Source: Betaproteobacteria bacterium
GTDB taxonomy: Bacteria; Pseudomonadota; Gammaproteobacteria; Burkholderiales; Burkholderiaceae_C
NCBI GenBank assembly: GCA_025356445.1
Contig: JANXSZ010000069.1
Span: 1-46,946, forward strand
Direction: 5' to 3'
Length of the DNA: 46,946 nucleotides
Shown here: in pieces, positions 27,963-37,452 of the stretch
How positions within the stretch are numbered: position 1 is the stretch's first letter
Layout of the letters: each line of letters opens with the position of its first letter
Notes under the pieces: generated by a model
The model's input: the letters and a program-made list of their open reading frames with translations, nothing else
Told to the model about the DNA's origin: nothing
Databases searched by the model: none
Made by a program: the position numbers and the translations under genes

Positions 27963-29459
27963 TCAATGGCGCAGCGCAGGGCCGGGGCTGGCGGGCTTCT
28001 TGGCCAGCGGTTGCGGCAGCAGCACAGCGACGGTCAGCTGGTCGTCCCCGAAGTACTTGGCGGCCACAGCTTGCACTTGGGCCGCAGTGATGCCGCGCAG
28101 GCGCTCAATAAGGCGTGTGCCCGTGTCCACGGGCAAGCCCTGAATCCAGTAGCGGCCCAGCTCTTGGGCCTGGCCCATCACGGCGTCGAGTTTGTAGACC
28201 TCACTGGCCACCCACTGGGTTTTGACACGCTGCAACTCAGCCTCGCTGACCCCCTCTTGGGCAACGCGGGCAATTTGAGCGCGCAAGGCGGCTTCCACAT
28301 CCTGAGCGGTTTTGCCTTTGGCGGGGATGCCATCGAGCATGAAAATCTGCGGGCCACGGCCCAGCAAACCGTTGCTGGCGCCAGCGCTGTCAGCCACCCG
28401 GTCTGGGCCTTGGGTCAAGGCCCGCTCCAGGCGGGCACCGTTGTAGCCATCCAGCACAGCAGACAGCACGGTGAGGGCAAGGGCATCGTCGGACGCATCA
28501 AAAGCGTGAGAAGGGCTTGAGGCGTCCAAACCGACGAGCCCGGGCACCTTGAAGGCCAGCGCCACATACGACTGTTCCGCCGGGGCTTTGAACGCCATGC
28601 GGCGCAAGCCTACCTGCACCGGCTCGACCTGGGGTTTGCGCTGAGGCAAGGCACGGACGGGTACAGCTCCGTAGTATTTTTCAGCCCACAGCTTGACTTG
28701 AGCCACATCCACATCTCCCGCCACCACTACAGCGGCGTTGGCGGGGGTGTACCAGCGATGGTAGAAATCGCGCACATCCTGAGGCGTCATGGCGTCCAGG
28801 TCGCTCATCCAGCCCACCACGGGGCGGCGGTAAGGCGAGGCCATGAAAACATTGGCGTAAAGCGCCTCATACATCAGCGAACGAGGCGAATCCTCGGTAC
28901 GCATGCGGCGTTCTTCCTTGACGACTTCAATTTCTTTTTTGAATTCGTCGTCCGCCCATTGGTTGTTGGCGAAGCGGTCGGCCTCCAGCTTCATCACATC
29001 TTCCAGCTTGTTCGACGGAATTTGCTGGTAGTAGCCGGTGTAGTCGCGGGTGGTGAAGGCGTTTTCGCGGCCTCCCAGGGCGGCGACACGGCGGGAGAAC
29101 TCACCGGGCTTAAGAGCCGCTGTGCCCTTGAACATCATGTGCTCCAGCGCATGGGCCACGCCAGTGGTGCCGTCCACCTCGTCCATGGCACCGACACGCA
29201 TCCACAGCATGTTGATGGCCGTGGGGGCCCGGCGGTCAGGTTTGATGATGACGGTCAAGCCGTTGGCCAGCGTGAACTGCTCGACTTTGGAGGCCGCATC
29301 AGCGGGCAACATTTGAAGATCACGAGGCGGGGCAATGCCCGCAGGTACCGAAGAGGCAGGTATGGCGGCTTGGGCAAAGGCACTGCCAGCGACTGCCAAT
29401 GAAACTGAAAATGAGAGTAAGGGGGCCAGCGGCCAACGCAGTCGGGTGGTGTGTTTCAT
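27963..29459 (-). CDS. M16-family zinc metallopeptidase, catalytic subunit
   Basis: A 498-residue periplasmic peptidase of the pitrilysin/processing-peptidase family. The signal peptide ends near SAFA (residue 29). The inverted zinc motif HALEH is at 103-107, with the third ligand in EIEVVKEERR about 75 residues later; the fold repeats in the C-terminal half. Start at ATG 29459 gives the signal peptide; the open frame continues upstream through ftsY on the other strand and is not used. The gene for the inactive partner follows after 10 bases. Only 28 bases separate its start from that of divergent ftsY. Confidence 0.93.
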   Translation of the reverse strand: MKHTTRLRWPLAPLLSFSVSLAVAGSAFAQAAIPASSVPAGIAPPRDLQMLPADAASKVEQFTLANGLTVIIKPDRRAPTAINMLWMRVGAMDEVDGTTGVAHALEHMMFKGTAALKPGEFSRRVAALGGRENAFTTRDYTGYYQQIPSNKLEDVMKLEADRFANNQWADDEFKKEIEVVKEERRMRTEDSPRSLMYEALYANVFMASPYRRPVVGWMSDLDAMTPQDVRDFYHRWYTPANAAVVVAGDVDVAQVKLWAEKYYGAVPVRALPQRKPQVEPVQVGLRRMAFKAPAEQSYVALAFKVPGLVGLDASSPSHAFDASDDALALTVLSAVLDGYNGARLERALTQGPDRVADSAGASNGLLGRGPQIFMLDGIPAKGKTAQDVEAALRAQIARVAQEGVSEAELQRVKTQWVASEVYKLDAVMGQAQELGRYWIQGLPVDTGTRLIERLRGITAAQVQAVAAKYFGDDQLTVAVLLPQPLAKKPASPGPALRH

Positions 29460-29487
29460 AGAATAGTGTGATTCTAAGAACGTCACC

Positions 29488-30585
29488 ATGTTCAGCTTTT
29501 TCAAAAAGAAACCCCCAATACCCCCCATCGCGCCTGATCTTGTGTCTGCGCCACCAGCTCCGCTGCCTGTCACCGAGGTACAAGCAGCACCCGTGCTGTC
29601 GCCCATCAGCGCTATCACGGTACCTGCAGCAGCCCCGCTCACCGTCGTCGAAGAGCGACGAGGCTGGCTGGACAAGCTCAAGCTGGGCTTGCGCAAGACC
29701 GGCAACAGCATTGCCACCGTCTTCACCGGCACACAGATCGACGACGACCTGTATGAAGACCTGGAATCTGCCCTGTTGATGGCCGATACCGGCGTGCAAG
29801 CCACGGCTTACTTGCTGCAAGACCTGAAGCGGCGCGTGAAAGACACCAAAACCACTGCGCCTGCGGCAGTGAAAGCGTTGCTGGTGGAGTCCATCACCGA
29901 GCTGCTGTTGCCATTGGAGCAAGCCCTCGCCATCGGTCAGCACAAACCCACAGTCATCATGGTGGCGGGTGTGAACGGTGCTGGGAAAACCACGTCCATT
30001 GGCAAGCTGACGCGCCACCTGTCGGCATCAGGTGCTACGGTTTTGCTAGCGGCGGCCGATACTTTCCGTGCCGCAGCAAAAGAACAACTGCTGATTTGGG
30101 CTGACCGCAACACCGTAGACATCATCAGCCAAGAAGGCGGCGACCCGGCTGCAGTGAGCTTTGATGCCGTCAGTGCTGGTAAAGCGCGCGGCAAAGACGT
30201 CGTGCTGGTGGACACGGCAGGCAGATTACCCACCCAGCTGCATTTGATGGAAGAGCTGAAGAAAATCAAACGTGTGGTCAGCAAAGCTGATGCCACAGCC
30301 CCGCATGAAGTTTTGCTGGTAATCGACGGCAACACCGGGCAAAACGCACTGGCACAAGTCAAAACCTTTGACGAAGCGATTGGCCTCACTGGCTTGATCG
30401 TCACCAAGTTGGATGGCACGGCCAAGGGTGGCGTGCTGGCAGCGATTGCGCTCTGGTCACGCGACCGGGTGCAAACCACACCGCCTCGTGCAGGCGTGCC
30501 GGTCTACTTTATCGGTGTGGGTGAAAAGTTGGAGGATTTGGAAACCTTCAAAGCCCGTGAATTCGCCCACGCGTTACTGTCGTAG
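29488..30585 (+). CDS. ftsY: signal recognition particle receptor FtsY
   Basis: SRP-dependent membrane targeting GTPase. A short proline/alanine-rich acidic-poor N-terminus (about 60 residues) precedes the helical N domain and the G domain: G1 GVNGAGKTT at 161-169, the insertion-box DTFRAAAKEQL, G3 DTAGRLPTQ and G4 TKLDGTAKGG; the C-terminal FIGVGEKLEDLETF is typical. Length 365. Start at ATG 29488 (MFSFFKKK), 28 bases from the divergent peptidase gene. The oxidoreductase gene follows after 9 bases. Confidence 0.97.
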   Translation: MFSFFKKKPPIPPIAPDLVSAPPAPLPVTEVQAAPVLSPISAITVPAAAPLTVVEERRGWLDKLKLGLRKTGNSIATVFTGTQIDDDLYEDLESALLMADTGVQATAYLLQDLKRRVKDTKTTAPAAVKALLVESITELLLPLEQALAIGQHKPTVIMVAGVNGAGKTTSIGKLTRHLSASGATVLLAAADTFRAAAKEQLLIWADRNTVDIISQEGGDPAAVSFDAVSAGKARGKDVVLVDTAGRLPTQLHLMEELKKIKRVVSKADATAPHEVLLVIDGNTGQNALAQVKTFDEAIGLTGLIVTKLDGTAKGGVLAAIALWSRDRVQTTPPRAGVPVYFIGVGEKLEDLETFKAREFAHALLS

Positions 30586-30594
30586 TCTGGTGCG

Positions 30595-31866
30595 ATGGCT
30601 TCATCGGGCTTACGGCATTTGGTTTTGGTGGGCACGGGAGTCGCCCACCTGCAAGTGTTGAAAAGCTTTGCCGAGCGGCGCTCTGCGGGTCTCAAAATCA
30701 CCGTGGTGGGCACAACCACAAGCCCTGTGTACTTTGATCGGGTGCCCGACTTTGTCACCGGCTCTTGCCCGGCTCAGGCCTGTACGGTGCCATTGGACAA
30801 CCTGCTGCAAAGCTGTGGTGCTGTGTTCATCCAAGCCACTGTAGAGGCCCTGGACGCCAATGCAAAAACGCTCAAACTGTCCCACGGCGAACCCATTCAC
30901 TATGACGTGCTGAGCGTGGACACCGCGCCCATGATGCCACGCGCTCTGCTGGACACCCAGCTGTCCGGTGCTACGCAGCACGCCATGAACCTGTACCCCT
31001 TGGCATCGTTTTGCAAGCTGTGGCCGCAGTTATCCGCTTTGGCAAAAACCCGAGCACTGAACGTGGCGGTAGTGGCAGGCCGCATCGGTTATCCAGCGGG
31101 TGAGCAGACCGTCGATTCTGTGACGAATTGCACAGAATCGGATCTTCGCACAATGACCAACATGAACACTGCTGAAGCAATCCACACGCTACCAGCGGTG
31201 GCCTTGGCACTGGCCATTCAACACAGCCTAGCCTGTGACCCCGCCAACCAGCCCAGCCGCGTGACCTTGGTCACTGGTGGCGGTGAGCCTGCGGCGCTGT
31301 GCCCCTCTGCAGTTCAAAAGCACCTGTTGGCAGCGCTGAAACGCCAGCACATCACCGTGCTGCGTGACCGCTGCACAAGCATCAGCGCCACCGAGGTACG
31401 CCTGATCAGCGGTACCCGCCTGGCCTGTGATGCCCCCGTACTCGCACTGGATGCCCCTGCTGCCTATTTTTGGTCGAAAAGTGGTGTTTCGCTTGATTTC
31501 TATGGTTTTCCTGCTATTAATTTTAATCTTCAAAGCGTTAACCAAGCCTGCATCTTCATCACGCCTCCAGAGCACGATGATGTGAACACAACGGCTGTCA
31601 GCCAGCTCAGCGTCAGGACGGGGCCCGTCTTGACTCCCCTCCTGGCGTACAACCTGCGAGCGGCACTGGACAACACACCGACAAAAGCCTGCCCCAGACC
31701 CACCTACAGTTTGAAGCTGTTTTCCAGTGGCTATCAGCGCGCCATTGCGGCGTGGCGCTCGCCGTGGGGTTGCCTTACGCTGGAAGGAACTTGGGTATGG
31801 CGATCTTGGCGTTGGCGGCACTGGACACCGCATGTTGACATGTCCGTCAGGCCATCGAAGCCGTAG
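30595..31866 (+). CDS. FAD-dependent pyridine nucleotide oxidoreductase-like protein
   Basis: A 423-residue flavoprotein-type sequence similar to the NDH-2-like proteins and the N-terminal part of some SelD fusions. The nucleotide-binding start is LVLVGTGVAHLQVL (residues about 9-22), with the usual GGGHxHVxVL changed to GTGVAHLQVL; TSPVYFDRVPDFVTG follows where the family has a TPYSGMLPG-like segment; the C-terminal SGYQRAIAAWRSP and LEGTWVWRSWRWRHW match the family's ending. Substrate unknown. It lies 9 bases after ftsY and 14 bases before pilB, so it is probably co-transcribed with both. Confidence 0.72.
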   Translation: MASSGLRHLVLVGTGVAHLQVLKSFAERRSAGLKITVVGTTTSPVYFDRVPDFVTGSCPAQACTVPLDNLLQSCGAVFIQATVEALDANAKTLKLSHGEPIHYDVLSVDTAPMMPRALLDTQLSGATQHAMNLYPLASFCKLWPQLSALAKTRALNVAVVAGRIGYPAGEQTVDSVTNCTESDLRTMTNMNTAEAIHTLPAVALALAIQHSLACDPANQPSRVTLVTGGGEPAALCPSAVQKHLLAALKRQHITVLRDRCTSISATEVRLISGTRLACDAPVLALDAPAAYFWSKSGVSLDFYGFPAINFNLQSVNQACIFITPPEHDDVNTTAVSQLSVRTGPVLTPLLAYNLRAALDNTPTKACPRPTYSLKLFSSGYQRAIAAWRSPWGCLTLEGTWVWRSWRWRHWTPHVDMSVRPSKP

Positions 31867-31880
31867 TACATTCAACGCTT

Positions 31881-33617
31881 ATGGCCGCTACAGAACAACT
31901 TGTACCCAACGAAATAACAGGCATGGCCCTGCCCGGTATGGGGCGCGCTTTGGTGACAGCAGGGAAACTGCCCCAAACTGCAGCGGAAGAAATCTACCGC
32001 AAAGCGAAAAACAACCGCACCAGCTTCATGCAGGAGTTGACCCATGCAGGGGCTGTATCGTCCTATGACTTGGCACAAACACTGTCCAAAGCGTTCTCAG
32101 TGCCCCTGCTGGATTTGGATGCTATCGACCCACATCGTTTGCCTAAAGGGGTTGTTGACGAAAAAATCTGCCACGACTTCAAACTGATTGTTCTCAGCAA
32201 GCGCAGCGGCCGCCTGATTGTGGCCACGGCAGATCCATCAGACCCAGAAGCCGCCGAAAAAATCAAATTCGCAACCCGCCTCAATGTGGATTGGGTGATC
32301 GTAGAGCACGACAAACTGTCAGCCTTGTTGGGATTGCACGCAACAACCAGCACCCAGGCGCTGGAAGGTATCGTAGGCGACGATTTTGAATTTGACGAAG
32401 AATCCGCCAACGCCACGCTTGAGATCAAGGAAACCAGTTCTGCAGAGGTCGAAGACGCGCCTGTCGTCAAGTTTTTGCACAAAATGCTGCTGGATGCGTT
32501 CAGCATGCGAGCGTCTGATTTGCACTTTGAACCTTACGAACATACCTACCGCGTGCGCTTTCGCATTGACGGTGAATTGCGTGAAATCGCCTCACCGCCC
32601 GTATCGATCAAAGACAAGCTGGCTTCGCGTATCAAAGTCATCTCGCGCATGGATATCTCTGAAAAGCGGGTACCTCAGGATGGGCGGATGAAGCTCAAAA
32701 TCGGCCCAGATCGGGTGATCGATTTTCGGGTCAGCACACTGCCTACGCTTTTCGGTGAAAAGATCGTGATCCGTATCCTTGACCCCAGCACAGCCAAGCT
32801 GGGTATTGAGGCGCTGGGCTACGAGCCGGAGGAAAAAGAACGTCTGCTGGCAGCGGTCAAACGGCCCTATGGCATGGTGCTGGTCACAGGCCCCACAGGC
32901 TCAGGCAAAACCGTATCGCTGTATACCTGTCTGAACATGTTGAATTTGCCAGGGGTCAATATCTCGACCGCTGAAGACCCGTCAGAAATCAATTTGCCTG
33001 GCGTGAATCAGGTCAATGTGAATGAAAAAGCCGGGCTGACTTTCGCAGCAGCACTCAAATCATTTCTGCGGCAAGACCCCGACATCATCATGGTGGGGGA
33101 AATTCGCGATATGGAAACGGCGGACATCTCCATCAAAGCGGCCCAAACCGGCCACTTGGTGCTGTCAACCTTGCACACCAACGACGCGCCCACCACCTTG
33201 ACACGCATGCGTAACATGGGTATTGCGCCATTCAACATTGCCTCCAGCGTGATTTTGATCACCGCCCAACGCTTGGCACGGCGTCTTTGCCCCATTTGCA
33301 AAGCGCCAGCAGATATACCGCACTCAGCATTACTGGAAGCTGGCTATACCGATGCAGAGACGGATGGGTCATGGGTACCTTACAGACCTGTAGGCTGTAG
33401 CGCGTGCAATAACGGTTACAAGGGCCGTGTGGGCATCTACCAAGTGATGCCCATCACGGAAGAGATTCAACGCATTATTCTGCGGGATGGCAGTTCTCTG
33501 GAAATTGCGGCGCAAGCACGCCTTGAAGGTGTTCGCAGTCTGCGTGAATCAGGCTTGTACAAAGTCAAGCTGGGCGTAACCTCCCTCGAAGAGGTGCTGG
33601 GCTGCACCAATGAATAA
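31881..33617 (+). CDS. pilB: type IV pilus assembly ATPase PilB
   Basis: Cytoplasmic motor ATPase for pilus extension, 578 residues. An N-terminal MshEN domain (about 1-150, DLDAIDPHRLPKGVV) precedes the GspE/PilB core: Walker A GPTGSGKT at 337-344, Walker B DPDIIMVGE near 399-407, His box TGHLVLSTLHTND. A C4 zinc site is formed by CPIC (470-473) and CSAC (506-509). The C-terminal QARLEGVRSLRESGL is typical. It is followed by pilC after 15 bases; no pilin gene lies in the window. Confidence 0.97.
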   Translation: MAATEQLVPNEITGMALPGMGRALVTAGKLPQTAAEEIYRKAKNNRTSFMQELTHAGAVSSYDLAQTLSKAFSVPLLDLDAIDPHRLPKGVVDEKICHDFKLIVLSKRSGRLIVATADPSDPEAAEKIKFATRLNVDWVIVEHDKLSALLGLHATTSTQALEGIVGDDFEFDEESANATLEIKETSSAEVEDAPVVKFLHKMLLDAFSMRASDLHFEPYEHTYRVRFRIDGELREIASPPVSIKDKLASRIKVISRMDISEKRVPQDGRMKLKIGPDRVIDFRVSTLPTLFGEKIVIRILDPSTAKLGIEALGYEPEEKERLLAAVKRPYGMVLVTGPTGSGKTVSLYTCLNMLNLPGVNISTAEDPSEINLPGVNQVNVNEKAGLTFAAALKSFLRQDPDIIMVGEIRDMETADISIKAAQTGHLVLSTLHTNDAPTTLTRMRNMGIAPFNIASSVILITAQRLARRLCPICKAPADIPHSALLEAGYTDAETDGSWVPYRPVGCSACNNGYKGRVGIYQVMPITEEIQRIILRDGSSLEIAAQARLEGVRSLRESGLYKVKLGVTSLEEVLGCTNE

Positions 33618-33632
33618 GGACTGCTAAAGACC

Positions 33633-34865
33633 ATGGCCACCCAACCCACAAAATCTGCTGCGGCAAGAGACATCAAAGAGTTCGTTTACGAGTGGGAAGG
33701 CAAAGACCGCAACGGCAAACAAGTCCGGGGTGAAATACGAGCATCAGGCGAAAACCAGGTGCAAGCCTCGCTGCGCCGCCAAGGTGTGCTCCCCAGCAAG
33801 ATCAAAAAGCGCCGGATGAGTTCGGGCAAGCGCATCAAACCCAAAGACATTGCCATCTTCACGCGCCAATTGGCAACCATGATGAAAGCGGGTGTGCCCC
33901 TGCTGCAAGCCTTTGACATTGTGGGGCGCGGTAATCCCAACCCCAGCGTCACCCGGTTATTGAACGATATTCGCAATGACGTGGAGACAGGTACATCCCT
34001 GAGTACAGCGTTTCGCAAATACCCCATTCAGTTCGATAACCTGTACTGCAATCTGGTTGAAGCCGGTGAGGCAGCTGGTATTTTGGAGCAATTGCTTGAC
34101 CGGCTGGCGGTCTATATGGAAAAAACCGAGGCAATCAAATCCAAAATCAAATCAGCACTGATGTACCCCATATCGGTGGTGGTGGTCGCGTTTGTGGTGG
34201 TGGCCGTCATCATGATTTTCGTGATCCCGGCGTTCAAAAGTGTATTCTCATCTTTTGGTGCGGATTTGCCCGCACCCACGCTGTTTGTGATGGCCATCTC
34301 AGAAGTTTTCGTTGCCTACTGGTGGCTGATTTTTGGAGGTATTGGTGGTGGGATTTACTTCTTCATGCAGGCATGGCAACGTAACAAAAAGATGCAGGAG
34401 GTCATGGACCGATTGCTGCTGAAAATGCCGGTGTTTGGTACGTTGATTGAGAAATCATGTATCGCGCGGTGGACGCGTACCCTGTCCACCATGTTTGCCG
34501 CGGGGGTGCCCCTGGTAGAAGCCTTAGATTCGGTGGGTGGAGCCTCAGGGAACTCGGTGTACGAAATGGCTACATTCAAAATTCAGCAGGAGGTGTCCAC
34601 GGGTACCAGCCTGACCACTGCCATGGGCAATGCCAACATCTTCCCGTCCATGGTGCTACAGATGTGCGCGATTGGTGAAGAATCTGGCTCTATTGACCAT
34701 ATGCTGGGCAAGGCTGCAGATTTTTATGAGGCAGAAGTGGACGACATGGTAGCCGGGTTGTCCAGCCTGATGGAGCCCATCATCATTGTGTTTTTGGGTA
34801 CATTGATTGGTGGCATTGTGGTGTCGATGTACCTGCCCATCTTTAAATTGGGTCAGGTGGTTTGA
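33633..34865 (+). CDS. pilC: type IV pilus inner-membrane platform protein PilC
   Basis: Platform protein that couples PilB rotation to pilin insertion. The 410 residues have two T2SF domains: FTRQLATMMKAGVPLLQAFD with ETGTSLSTAF first and WTRTLSTMFAAGVPLVEALD with STGTSLTTAM second, each before a membrane helix (VVVVAFVVVAVIMIFVIPAF in the middle; IIIVFLGTLIGGIVVSMYLP at the end). The N-terminal 60 residues (EWEGKDRNGKQVRGEI) are the usual cytoplasmic lead. Its stop codon overlaps the ATG of pilD by one base. Confidence 0.97.
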   Translation: MATQPTKSAAARDIKEFVYEWEGKDRNGKQVRGEIRASGENQVQASLRRQGVLPSKIKKRRMSSGKRIKPKDIAIFTRQLATMMKAGVPLLQAFDIVGRGNPNPSVTRLLNDIRNDVETGTSLSTAFRKYPIQFDNLYCNLVEAGEAAGILEQLLDRLAVYMEKTEAIKSKIKSALMYPISVVVVAFVVVAVIMIFVIPAFKSVFSSFGADLPAPTLFVMAISEVFVAYWWLIFGGIGGGIYFFMQAWQRNKKMQEVMDRLLLKMPVFGTLIEKSCIARWTRTLSTMFAAGVPLVEALDSVGGASGNSVYEMATFKIQQEVSTGTSLTTAMGNANIFPSMVLQMCAIGEESGSIDHMLGKAADFYEAEVDDMVAGLSSLMEPIIIVFLGTLIGGIVVSMYLPIFKLGQVV

Positions 34866-35758
34866 TGAATGCACTGACAGGCTTGCCATTGGACGTGCCG
34901 ATGGATGTGGTGTTTGTTGTGCTGGCTGCTATTTTCGGGCTGCTGGTCGGCAGTTTTTTGAACGTGGTGGTCTATCGGTTGCCCAAAATCATGGAGCGGC
35001 AATGGGTAGCGGAATGTGCAGAGATGGTCAGCGCTACAGTCGATAAACCTCATGAAACGGCACCTCCTCTCGTTGATCGATTCAACCTCATGGTGCCTCG
35101 CTCCCGCTGCGGTCATTGTGGGCACACCATTCGCTGGTTCGAGAACATTCCGCTGTTCAGTTACGTTTTTTTGCGCGGTAAATGCTCGGCCTGTAGCAGC
35201 CCTATTGGGGTGCGTTATCCGCTGGTCGAACTGGTCACTGGGACTATCGCTGCCTACTGCGCTCTGCGTTGGGGGCAGAGCGCCAGCACGGTGGTCTGGT
35301 TTGGCTTTGGTGCTGCCTTACTGACCATGGCTTTGATCGACTGGGACACCACGCTGTTGCCCGACAACTTGACCTTGCCACTGCTCTGGGCAGGCTTGCT
35401 TGCCAGCAACCTGCAATGGATTGCAGTCAGCCCTTCTGACAGCCTGTGGGGCGCAGTCGGTGGTTACATGTCGCTGTGGCTGGTGTACTGGGCATTCAAA
35501 CTGGCGACAGGCAAAGAGGGTATGGGCTTTGGTGACTTCAAGCTGTTTGCGGCATTGGGGGCTTGGTTTGGCTGGCAGGCACTGGTTCCGATCATTTTGA
35601 TGGCCTCGGTGATTGGTGCCATCATCGGTATTGGCATGAAGTTACGCAGCAGCCTGCGGGAAGGCGTCTATATCCCTTTCGGGCCTTTCCTAGCAGGTGC
35701 AGGCTTCACCGCGATGGTGTTTGGGCCGCAAACCATTTTGAGTGCGGTAGGTTTGTAA
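34865..35758 (+). CDS. pilD: prepilin peptidase/N-methyltransferase PilD
   Basis: Inner-membrane aspartic protease that cleaves and methylates type IV prepilins. The cytoplasmic zinc domain has CGHC and CSAC pairs (within CGHCGHTIRW and GKCSACSSPIGVRYPLVE). Catalytic Asp residues are in LIDWDTTLLPD and GMGFGDFKLF. Seven or eight hydrophobic segments are visible. Start at ATG 34865 overlaps the pilC stop as TGATG; a TTG one codon earlier is less likely. 297 residues. coaE begins directly after the stop. Confidence 0.96.
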   Translation: MNALTGLPLDVPMDVVFVVLAAIFGLLVGSFLNVVVYRLPKIMERQWVAECAEMVSATVDKPHETAPPLVDRFNLMVPRSRCGHCGHTIRWFENIPLFSYVFLRGKCSACSSPIGVRYPLVELVTGTIAAYCALRWGQSASTVVWFGFGAALLTMALIDWDTTLLPDNLTLPLLWAGLLASNLQWIAVSPSDSLWGAVGGYMSLWLVYWAFKLATGKEGMGFGDFKLFAALGAWFGWQALVPIILMASVIGAIIGIGMKLRSSLREGVYIPFGPFLAGAGFTAMVFGPQTILSAVGL

Positions 35759-36370
35759 GTGGCTCAAATGTGCAAGCGCGTTGGTCTGACAGGTGGTATC
35801 GGCAGTGGTAAATCTACCGTTGCCGCCTTTCTGGCACAGCTGGGTGCAGCGGTGATGGATGCAGATGCGATTTCTCGCAGCGTTACCGCCGCTGGTGGCG
35901 TAGGGATTCCCGCTGTTCAACGTGAATTTGGCCATGCAGCCATTACCCCTGATGGCGCCATGAACCGCGATTTCATGCGCCAATTGGTGTTCACCGATAT
36001 GCAAGCCAAACGTCGCCTGGAGTGCATCCTTCACCCTCTCATTGGCATTGAAACCGAACGCTTGACACAAGAAGCACTGGCACGCTCACCCACTTTTTTA
36101 GTATTTGACATACCGCTGCTCGCGGAGTCTGCCCATTGGCGACCCCGGCTTGACCAGGTGTTGGTGATCGACTGCACAGCCGAGACCCAAATCCAGCGCG
36201 TCATGGTGCGCAGTGCCTTGCCACGTGAGACAGTTGTGGCCATCATTGCCGCCCAAGCCCCCCGCCAGCTGCGTTTGGCAGCTGCTGACGCGGTGGTATT
36301 CAACGATGGCATCACGCTTGAAACATTGCACCAGCAGGTGATGATGGTTACAAAATACTTCGGGCTATGA
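35759..36370 (+). CDS. coaE: dephospho-CoA kinase
   Basis: Last step of CoA synthesis. P-loop GGIGSGKST is at residues 12-20; MDADAISRSVTAAGG binds dephospho-CoA; DIPLLAES and the lid/adenine segments follow. Length 203 is normal. Start is GTG 35759, directly after the pilD stop; ATG 35768 would remove three residues. It is placed with pilD, zapD and yacG as in many gamma- and betaproteobacteria. Confidence 0.96.
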   Translation: MAQMCKRVGLTGGIGSGKSTVAAFLAQLGAAVMDADAISRSVTAAGGVGIPAVQREFGHAAITPDGAMNRDFMRQLVFTDMQAKRRLECILHPLIGIETERLTQEALARSPTFLVFDIPLLAESAHWRPRLDQVLVIDCTAETQIQRVMVRSALPRETVVAIIAAQAPRQLRLAAADAVVFNDGITLETLHQQVMMVTKYFGL

Positions 36371-36397
36371 TCCTGTTTGCCGCTTAGGAACTTTTGT

Positions 36398-37153
36398 GTG
36401 ATTCTTTACGAATATCCCTTCAACGAACGTATCCGAACCTACCTCAGGCTGGAGCATCTTTTCAAACGCCTGACGTTGCTGGTGTCGCGTGAGCACGCCA
36501 CAGACCATCACTTTGCCTTGACCACAATTTTTGAAGTGATCGAGGTAGCCGCTCGTGCGGATTTGAAATCTGACATCCTGCGGGATCTGGAAAAGCAAAA
36601 ACAAATACTGAACAGCTACCGAGGTAATCCTGCCATTTCCGAACAGGCCCTGGATCAGATCATTACCAAACTGGACCAGTGTTTCAGTGAGTTGAATGCC
36701 CAAGCGGGTAAAGCAGGCCAAGCACTGACCGAAAACGATTGGTTGATGAATATCCGCAGCCGTGCCAGCATCCCGGGTGGAACCTGCGAGTTTGATCTAC
36801 CGGCTTACTACGCATGGCAGCAAGGAGAAGCCACAAACAGACGCTCGGATTTGGAGCGCTGGTCAATCACATTAAGGCCCTTGGCACAATCACTGCAATT
36901 GCTGCTGAAGCTGTTGCGGGACGCGGGTTCCCCCCAAAAAGTAGTCGCCATTAACGGGCAGTTTCAGCAAAACCTGCCCCAAGGCAAAACCTTTCAACTT
37001 TTACGCCTGCGCATTGATCCCGCATGGGGCTTGGTTCCTGAAATCAGCGGCAACCGACTCATGGTGTCTGTGCGCATGATGCGCAGCGGCACAGATGACA
37101 GGCTGCACGTGTGCAGTGATGATGTGTCGTTTGATCTGACGCTGTGTTGCTAA
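36398..37153 (+). CDS. zapD: cell division protein ZapD
   Basis: FtsZ-bundling protein at the division septum. The start at GTG 36398 gives the family-typical VILYEYPFNERIRTYLRLEHLF; the frame is open seven codons further, but without a sensible start. DLLRDL-like helices and the C-terminal beta domain (GTCEFDLPAYYAWQ, FQLLRLRIDPAWGLVPEISGN shown as FQLLRLRID and GLVPEISGN) match E. coli ZapD (247 residues; here 251). It lies 27 bases after coaE and 21 before yacG. Confidence 0.94.
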   Translation: MILYEYPFNERIRTYLRLEHLFKRLTLLVSREHATDHHFALTTIFEVIEVAARADLKSDILRDLEKQKQILNSYRGNPAISEQALDQIITKLDQCFSELNAQAGKAGQALTENDWLMNIRSRASIPGGTCEFDLPAYYAWQQGEATNRRSDLERWSITLRPLAQSLQLLLKLLRDAGSPQKVVAINGQFQQNLPQGKTFQLLRLRIDPAWGLVPEISGNRLMVSVRMMRSGTDDRLHVCSDDVSFDLTLCC

Positions 37154-37174
37154 CTCCCGGCTTTGAAGTTTTCT

Positions 37175-37408
37175 ATGCCTGAAAATAACGTACCCCATCC
37201 GACCTTCGCCACCCGTACCGTCACCTGCCCAGCGTGCGGTGGACCCAGCCTGTACAGCCCAGACAACGCTTACCGCCCATTTTGTGGCGAACGCTGCAAG
37301 AACCACGATCTCGGCGCTTGGGCGAATGAAGACTTCCGTTTGCCCACGACCGCACGTGAGAATGATGATGCGGATGAAGTGTTGCAGAGCCCACAGCTGC
37401 TGCAATAG
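37175..37408 (+). CDS. yacG: DNA gyrase inhibitor YacG
   Basis: Small zinc protein that binds GyrB. The four cysteine ligands are in VTCPACGGPSLY and FCGERCKNHDLGAW (CPAC and C-X3-C), with the family-typical WANEDFRLP next. Start taken at ATG 37175 (77 residues); a TTG four codons upstream is open. The C-terminal tail is acidic. It converges on mutT with 44 bases between and no evident terminator hairpin there. Confidence 0.93.
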   Translation: MPENNVPHPTFATRTVTCPACGGPSLYSPDNAYRPFCGERCKNHDLGAWANEDFRLPTTARENDDADEVLQSPQLLQ

Positions 37409-37452
37409 CAGTCAAAGCATCGGCTACGGCAAGTACAATCAGATTAGTTAGC

